Shown: positions 59,277-64,000 of the stretch, piece by piece
How the letters are laid out: each line of letters starts with the position of its first letter
Numbering within the stretch: the first letter of the stretch is position 1
NCBI GenBank assembly: GCA_019751945.1
Contig: JAIEMT010000009.1
Span: 1 to 64,000, forward strand
Length of the DNA: 64,000 nucleotides
Source: a bacterium
GTDB taxonomy: Bacteria > Bdellovibrionota > UBA1018
Direction of reading: 5' to 3'
Made by a program: the position numbers and the translations under genes
Notes under the pieces: generated by a model
The model's database searches: none
What the model saw: the letters and a program-made list of their open reading frames with translations, nothing else
What the model was told of the DNA's origin: nothing

Positions 59277-61592
59277 ATGGCCAAGAAAGCCTTAGTCATC
59301 GTTGAATCACCATCGAAGGCCAAGTCGATCCAAAAGTACCTCGGGCGAGAGTACATCGTCAAAGCGAGTGTCGGACACATTAAGGACCTTCCCAAGTCCA
59401 AGCTCGGCATCAATTTGGATAAGAACTTTGAACCGGACTACCAGGTCATCCCTTCCAAAACGAAGGTGATTGAAGAACTCAAGAAAGCCCAGGCCCTCGT
59501 TCCGGAAACCTACCTCGCAACCGACCCTGACCGCGAAGGGGAAGCTATTGCGTGGCATATTCAGGAAATCCTCAAAGCCAAAGGTAAGAAGTTTCATCGC
59601 GTTCTTTTTAACGCCATTACCAAGCAAGCCGTTCTTCAGGCCATGCAAAGCCCGCAAAAGCTCGACTCCGATAAATACAATGCGCAACAAGCGCGTCGTA
59701 TTCTGGACCGCCTGGTAGGTTACAAAATTAGCCCGCTGCTCTGGGATAAGGTTCGTCGCGGCATCTCGGCAGGCCGCGTACAAAGCGTGGCGCTCCGCCT
59801 GATCGTCGAACGCGAAGCCGAGATTAAAAAGTTCGTGGCAGAAGAGTATTGGGAAATTGGTGCTGAGTTTTCTCAGAATCAAAATGAGTTTGAAGCCCGA
59901 TTGTTCAAAACCAATGGCAAGGACCCGGTTCTTCCAAATCAAAAAGTGGTCGATAAGATTATTGCAGACCTCAAAGGTGAAAACTTCACTGTCACCGCCA
60001 TTGAACAAAAAGAACGTAGCAGAAAACCTGCTCCGCCGTTCATTACCAGCCGCATGCAACAAGAAGCGGCCCGAAAGTTAGGTTTTAGCGCGAAGAAAAC
60101 CATGTCGCTCGCACAGCGCCTTTACGAAGGGGTGAACTTGGGGGATATGGGAACTGCCGGTTTGATCACCTATATGAGAACCGACTCGGTTCGAATCGAT
60201 CCGCCAGCTATTCAAGCGGTGCGTGAGTTCATTCGCGAAAAATACGGCGAAGACTACCATCCGGAAGAACCCAATTTTTATAAGTCAAAGAAACAGGCCC
60301 AAGAAGCCCACGAAGCCATTCGCCCGACTTCGATGGAATACACTCCGGATCGCGTTCAAAGCTATTTGGAAAGAGACGAATACCGCCTCTACCAGTTGAT
60401 TTGGAATCGGTTCGTGAGCTCCCAAATGACTCCGGCGATTTACGATCAAACTTCGGTCGACCTCGTTGCTAAAGATAAATCCGGCAATGAACAGCAATTC
60501 CGAGCTACAGGTTCGGTCATTAAATTCCCGGGCTTTACGGCTGTTTATTCTGAAGGTCAGGATGACGGCGGCGATGAAGACTCCAATAAGATTTTGAAAC
60601 TCGAACGTCTCAAAGAAGGCGACAAAATGCCTGCGAAGGAATTTTTACCCTCGCAGCATTTTACCCAGCCCCCTCCCCGTTTCACCGATGCTTCGCTCAT
60701 TCGGGATTTGGAAGACAAAGGCATTGGTCGCCCGTCGACCTACGCAACCATTCTCTCCAACTTGCAAGATCGCGAGTACGTTGAAAAACGCGAAGGTCGC
60801 TACTGGCCGAGCGAGCTCGGCACGGTTGTCACCGAACTGTTGGTGGCCTCGTTTCCGGACGTGTTGAACTCCGAGTTTACTGCCGACATGGAAAACCAAC
60901 TCGACGACATCGAAGAAGGAAAAGCCGATTGGAGAAAAACTCTCGGCAAATTCTGGAAGCCGTTTGAGAAGACCTTAGAAAAAGCCAAGGCGCAGATGAA
61001 GAACGTCAAGCGCCAGGAAGTTCCCACCGACATCGAGTGCAATAAGTGCGGGCACAAGATGGTCATTAAATGGGGTAAACTCGGCTCATTCTTAGCCTGT
61101 TCGAATTATCCGGAGTGCAAGAACACTCAAGACTTTAAGAAGGACGATCAAGGCAAGATCGTCATCATTCCAAAAGAGTTCACCGACAAGAAGTGCCAGA
61201 AGTGCAGCAACCCGATGATTGTGAAAAGCGGGAAGTTCGGAAAATTCTTGGCGTGCAGTGACTATCCGAACTGTAAATACACGGAAGCTTTCGGCATCGG
61301 AATTAAATGTCCAACCTGTAAGGAAGGCGAAATTGTCCAAAAACAATCTCGCTACAAGCGTCTGTTCTACAGCTGCAATCGTTGGCCCAACTGTAACTTT
61401 GCAAGCTGGGATAAGCCGATCGACAAAACCTGTCCGAGTTGTAGTTTCCCCATCATGCTGGAAAAAACCACCAAGCGCATGGGCCTAGTCCACAAGTGCA
61501 ATCAAAAGGCCTGCGGCTACCTCGAAGTCATTGATCCCAACGCGGGTCAAGCTCCCGTGGATGATAAGGAAGCAGCTGAAGTGGTGTCTTGA
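59277..61592 (+). CDS. topA: DNA topoisomerase I
   Basis: Relaxes negative supercoils by cutting one strand. 771 residues. Toprim domain at the N-terminus (VIVESPSKAKSIQKYLG, ATDPDREGEAIAWHI with the acidic residues), the catalytic Tyr in GLITYMRTDSVR, the DExxYxLYxLIWxRF part, and C-terminal zinc ribbons (CNKCGHKM...CSNYPECKN; CQKCSNPM...CSDYPNCKY; CPTCKEGE...CNRWPNC; CPSCSFPI). Three C4 ribbons are complete and a fourth ends with CNQKACGY. Ends where the next gene starts (TGATG overlap). Confidence 0.97.
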   Translation: MAKKALVIVESPSKAKSIQKYLGREYIVKASVGHIKDLPKSKLGINLDKNFEPDYQVIPSKTKVIEELKKAQALVPETYLATDPDREGEAIAWHIQEILKAKGKKFHRVLFNAITKQAVLQAMQSPQKLDSDKYNAQQARRILDRLVGYKISPLLWDKVRRGISAGRVQSVALRLIVEREAEIKKFVAEEYWEIGAEFSQNQNEFEARLFKTNGKDPVLPNQKVVDKIIADLKGENFTVTAIEQKERSRKPAPPFITSRMQQEAARKLGFSAKKTMSLAQRLYEGVNLGDMGTAGLITYMRTDSVRIDPPAIQAVREFIREKYGEDYHPEEPNFYKSKKQAQEAHEAIRPTSMEYTPDRVQSYLERDEYRLYQLIWNRFVSSQMTPAIYDQTSVDLVAKDKSGNEQQFRATGSVIKFPGFTAVYSEGQDDGGDEDSNKILKLERLKEGDKMPAKEFLPSQHFTQPPPRFTDASLIRDLEDKGIGRPSTYATILSNLQDREYVEKREGRYWPSELGTVVTELLVASFPDVLNSEFTADMENQLDDIEEGKADWRKTLGKFWKPFEKTLEKAKAQMKNVKRQEVPTDIECNKCGHKMVIKWGKLGSFLACSNYPECKNTQDFKKDDQGKIVIIPKEFTDKKCQKCSNPMIVKSGKFGKFLACSDYPNCKYTEAFGIGIKCPTCKEGEIVQKQSRYKRLFYSCNRWPNCNFASWDKPIDKTCPSCSFPIMLEKTTKRMGLVHKCNQKACGYLEVIDPNAGQAPVDDKEAAEVVS

Positions 61593-62545
61593 TGAAGAAA
61601 CTGGGGGCGGGATTCTTCTTCAGTCTTTTTGCTTGGGCTCCATCGGTTCATGCTCATCCCAATGTGGATCTTTTCTGGGATTCCATGGCGTTTGCCATCC
61701 AGCATTTCAACGCAGATCATTCCAATGAACTTCGGGTGTTCACTCTCCCTCAGAAGTACATGTCTCAAGCCCTGCAAGCCATTAGCACCGCTGCACCTGG
61801 TATAGAATATGTCACCGAGCTGAATGATCTTTGGCGAGACAGAAAAGACCCGTTTCAAAATCTTCAGTTCACTATCAAGTCGAATCCGGCCACTGCGCAG
61901 GAACAGAACAGGAAGATTGAAAAGACTAAGGTCGCTCTCGAAAATATTTTCGGCGCTTGCCCCAAAGACCACGCCGTCGAAATGCGAACTCTGGACTATA
62001 AAACCTTCGACAACCCTTTCGCAGATTCTCAAACCAGAACGACCTACTACGTCGACCAGCGCTCTTCAAAAGCGCCGAAGGTTTGTATCAAAGACGCGAC
62101 CATCGCCAAGATTGCAGAGACAGGAGTTTACCAAGTAGAAGTGACCGATACTTTGGTCGAACAATCCAAACGAACCTTTGTTGTAAGATTCTCTCTCGCG
62201 GTCACCGACTGGCGGGACATGCAGTACATCAAGAGTCGCCTCATCGAGATCCCCTCCCTCAAAGAGGTTGCTACACAGCTGGAGTTGATTGACTACCGCT
62301 CCTTATCAATCGGGAAATGGCGGGGCATTCGACTCAAAGACAGCACGGGGCGCGCAACTATTCAAGATCCCGTCCGTTTCGATTACTCCCTCGGCTGGAA
62401 GGACTGCACCGCCGGTTGCCGCTTCCACCACTATTGGACCGTAGAAGCCACCCCCACTCTTTTACCGAGCGGAGAGTTCAAATTCGATGTTAAGATTCTC
62501 AGTGAACGTGGGGATCCGGTTCCTTCCAATCTGAACCCCAATTAA
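61592..62545 (+). CDS. Secreted protein of unknown function
   Basis: 317 residues from ATG 61592, overlapping the topA stop. Signal peptide (KLGAGFFFSLFAWAPSVHA) and a mature alpha/beta region without a motif I recognise; five or so cysteines (GACPKDH, KVCIKDA, KDCTAGCRF). It is translationally coupled to topA but probably has an unrelated role in the envelope. A short hairpin at 62542-62559 covers its stop. Confidence 0.7.
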   Translation: MKKLGAGFFFSLFAWAPSVHAHPNVDLFWDSMAFAIQHFNADHSNELRVFTLPQKYMSQALQAISTAAPGIEYVTELNDLWRDRKDPFQNLQFTIKSNPATAQEQNRKIEKTKVALENIFGACPKDHAVEMRTLDYKTFDNPFADSQTRTTYYVDQRSSKAPKVCIKDATIAKIAETGVYQVEVTDTLVEQSKRTFVVRFSLAVTDWRDMQYIKSRLIEIPSLKEVATQLELIDYRSLSIGKWRGIRLKDSTGRATIQDPVRFDYSLGWKDCTAGCRFHHYWTVEATPTLLPSGEFKFDVKILSERGDPVPSNLNPN

Positions 62546-62559
62546 ACACGGATGTTTAA
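62542..62559 (+). terminator. Short hairpin at the 3' end of the secreted protein gene
   Basis: TTAAACA (62542-62548) and TGTTTAA (62553-62559) pair perfectly around four bases. The stem includes the stop codon. AT-rich and without a T-run, so a weak terminator at best. Confidence 0.35.
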
Positions 62560-62603
62560 AGAAAATCGGTCTCTCCTCATTAAAGATCGCCACCTCTCCA
62601 GCC

Positions 62604-62632
62604 TTTACACTGGAACATTTTGGGCCTATAAC
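62604..62632 (+). promoter_or_regulatory. Sigma-70-type promoter of the terminal gene
   Basis: TTTACA at 62604-62609 and TATAAC at 62627-62632 with a 17-base spacer. It predicts a leader of about 75 bases before ATG 62717. Confidence 0.55.
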
Positions 62633-62716
62633 TTCCTTTCAAGACACTAGAAGGTGTCCCATCTCTCTGAGTTCTTGATCCTAATCAATTCAATCAGCAC
62701 ACCATGAGGTCCTTAT

Positions 62717-64000
62717 ATGAGGTCAACCCCGATCCTCGTTCGACTTTGGCTCGCTCTTTTTTTGGCTGTTTTGACTTTGAGTTCAGCGTACTCATCCGAT
62801 GCCGGCATTTCCTGGACGGATCTTCGAGGGCGCCTCGGAGAAGCAAAAAAGTTCGTCGCACAGCTTGAAAAGACCTCCGACCAGAAGTCTGCGAACCGTC
62901 TTCTTGAAGATTTAAAACTGTCCAAAGAAACTCGACTGATTCTGCTTTCACAGGTTCTGGTGCTTCAATCCTATATGGGACAACTCGATAGCTATACCTC
63001 CATTCTTCCTCTTTTAAAGAACGCCTCCCCAGCAGTTCGAGCTTCTGCTTATTTTACGGCAGCATTCGCTTTGAAAAATACGGGCCTTTCTCTTCGAGAG
63101 ACCTCCCAGCTGGAACGAGCTTACTTTGAAGCACTGGGAAAAGAGACGCAACCTGCCCTACAAGAATTGGCTAAGGGGTATGTAAACTACTTTGAAGTGG
63201 GCAAGGGTTCGAATCCCCGTGATGTAGACTGGTCTCAGGTCGGACAATTCCAGTTTCAGATTCTGATGCAAGACTCCTGCACTTACTGCCTTCAGCTTTT
63301 GGCAAACCTCAAGACCGATGGATACGGAAATCCAAGTGAAGTTTTTCTCGATTATCCCGGAAACCCGCAACTTCCGGTGAAGTTCCTCGACATTGAAAAA
63401 CTGGATCCTAAATTTTCTAAAATTAAGGACTTCGGAACTCCCACGCTCGTCATCACTCGAGGGAAAGACATTCTCGTGCACTCGACCCTTCACTACGGGT
63501 TAAATTATTTGGGCATTAAAAAACTGGTTTCAGATTCCCTCCGAGGTATTGCTCCAAAATCTCCCCCCGCTCGAGATCTCGCATTAGCCAGGGCCTTAGA
63601 AGCACGCCCTCGAGTTGATAAGCGTGTCCTTTTGACCAGCTCGGGAGAAGATGCGTGGAGCACCCCCATTGCCAATGCAGATACCCTAGTAGAAATTCAA
63701 GGCCTGCTTGCTGACTATGAAAGAAGATCGGATTTTTCGCTCATTACCCTTTTCGGAGCAGGTAACGATAGAACAGAAGCTGACACCTACGAAACTCTGG
63801 GAAATCTCATTCCTCGGTTCATAAAAGATGATCGGGTAAAAAGAGAGGGCTCCTTTACTCCATTAAACGTGAAACAGGTTTTTGAAACCAGTCGGAATCA
63901 AGGGGTCCAGAATCTTTTGATGATCGTATTTGGACACGGACAGCGAAAGGGGGTTCCAACTTGGCAGTCCGGACTCATGACTCCGAATGACTTTACAGCT
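62717..64000 (+). CDS. Secreted multidomain protein, thioredoxin-like plus caspase-like, cut by the window edge
   Basis: An open frame of 428 codons that runs off the window without a stop. GAGG lies seven bases ahead of ATG 62717. Signal peptide (ILVRLWLALFLAVLTLSSAYS), then a helical N-terminal part of about 150 residues, a thioredoxin-like segment with C188-T-Y-C191 (QDSCTYCLQLL) and a FGTPTLVI cis-Pro-type strand 60-70 residues later, and from about residue 305 a new domain with strands KRVLLTSSG and SLITLFGAG and the block LMIVFGHGQRKG, whose His407 fits a clan-CD (caspase-like) catalytic His. The matching Cys would lie beyond the edge. Fusion is visible, enzymatic assignment is inference. 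Confidence 0.65.
   Translation, partial: MRSTPILVRLWLALFLAVLTLSSAYSSDAGISWTDLRGRLGEAKKFVAQLEKTSDQKSANRLLEDLKLSKETRLILLSQVLVLQSYMGQLDSYTSILPLLKNASPAVRASAYFTAAFALKNTGLSLRETSQLERAYFEALGKETQPALQELAKGYVNYFEVGKGSNPRDVDWSQVGQFQFQILMQDSCTYCLQLLANLKTDGYGNPSEVFLDYPGNPQLPVKFLDIEKLDPKFSKIKDFGTPTLVITRGKDILVHSTLHYGLNYLGIKKLVSDSLRGIAPKSPPARDLALARALEARPRVDKRVLLTSSGEDAWSTPIANADTLVEIQGLLADYERRSDFSLITLFGAGNDRTEADTYETLGNLIPRFIKDDRVKREGSFTPLNVKQVFETSRNQGVQNLLMIVFGHGQRKGVPTWQSGLMTPNDFTA

Noticed and set aside
1-64000. tRNA, rRNA, CRISPR arrays, transposases and integrases
   Set aside because: Looked for on both strands; nothing with cloverleaf, repeat-spacer or transposase motifs was recognised by eye.

Overview
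The window reads as a Gram-negative, flagellated bacterium of the Bdellovibrionota or a related 'delta-like' lineage (inference). The evidence is a large flagellar locus, Mla lipid-transport genes, many signal-peptide proteins and lipoproteins, sigma-54 activators without receiver domains, an HNH endonuclease and a DUF4911-type protein. No rRNA, tRNA or CRISPR array was seen.

Layout. (1) 0-9.2 kb: a housekeeping block. On the minus strand ybeY-prfB (with a +1 frameshift)-acyltransferase; on the plus strand mazG-coaE, a lipoprotein/outer-membrane pair, a PilZ-like protein, a small secreted protein and, on the minus strand, an HNH endonuclease. (2) 9.2-9.8 kb: a non-coding stretch with inverted repeats, two copies of an 18-bp perfect palindrome (a third lies in the HNH gene). 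(3) 41.5-9.8 kb, minus strand: the flagellar locus in the order TPR protein, sigma-54 activator, flgB, flgC, fliE, fliF, fliG, fliH, fliI, [insertion], fliJ, motE-like, fliK, flgD, TIGR02530-type gene, flgE, fliL, fliM, fliN, fliO, fliP, fliQ, fliR, flhB, flhA, flhF, fliA. A near-consensus -24/-12 promoter precedes the TPR gene. The locus is interrupted between fliI and fliJ by about 4.2 kb carrying a secreted alpha/beta hydrolase, a secreted caspase-fold protease homologue, two small secreted proteins (one on the plus strand), a bidirectional terminator and a candidate structured RNA. (4) 41.7-45.3 kb: a lipoprotein with mlaE-mlaF-mlaD, and a convergent lipoprotein gene. (5) 45.5-48.9 kb, minus strand: a second sigma-54 activator, a small beta-barrel-like protein, a two-helix membrane protein, metK and an overlooked 41-residue basic protein. 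(6) 49.0-54.0 kb: part of a Tad/type II-like machine (secretin, TadA ATPase, one TadB/C protein on the opposite strand) around two unrelated genes. (7) 54.0-62.5 kb: tldD, a DUF4911-like gene, a CpoB-like TPR lipoprotein, a LysM protein, dprA, topA and a secreted protein. (8) 62.7 kb to the edge: a truncated secreted protein with a CxxC thioredoxin-like segment and the start of a possible caspase-like domain.

How they work together. Region 3 encodes the rod, MS ring, C ring, export gate and ATPase, hook and hook-length control, FlhF and sigma-28; flagellin, filament-junction, motor-stator and FlhG genes are not here. The receiver-less activator sits behind what looks like its own sigma-54 promoter, suggesting feedback on early flagellar genes. 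Intercistronic hairpins and the insertion split the locus into segments that probably need separate promoters. The most unusual items are the protease/hydrolase cassette with its candidate RNA inside the flagellar locus, the terminal thioredoxin/caspase-like protein, the palindrome cluster and the small basic protein before metK.
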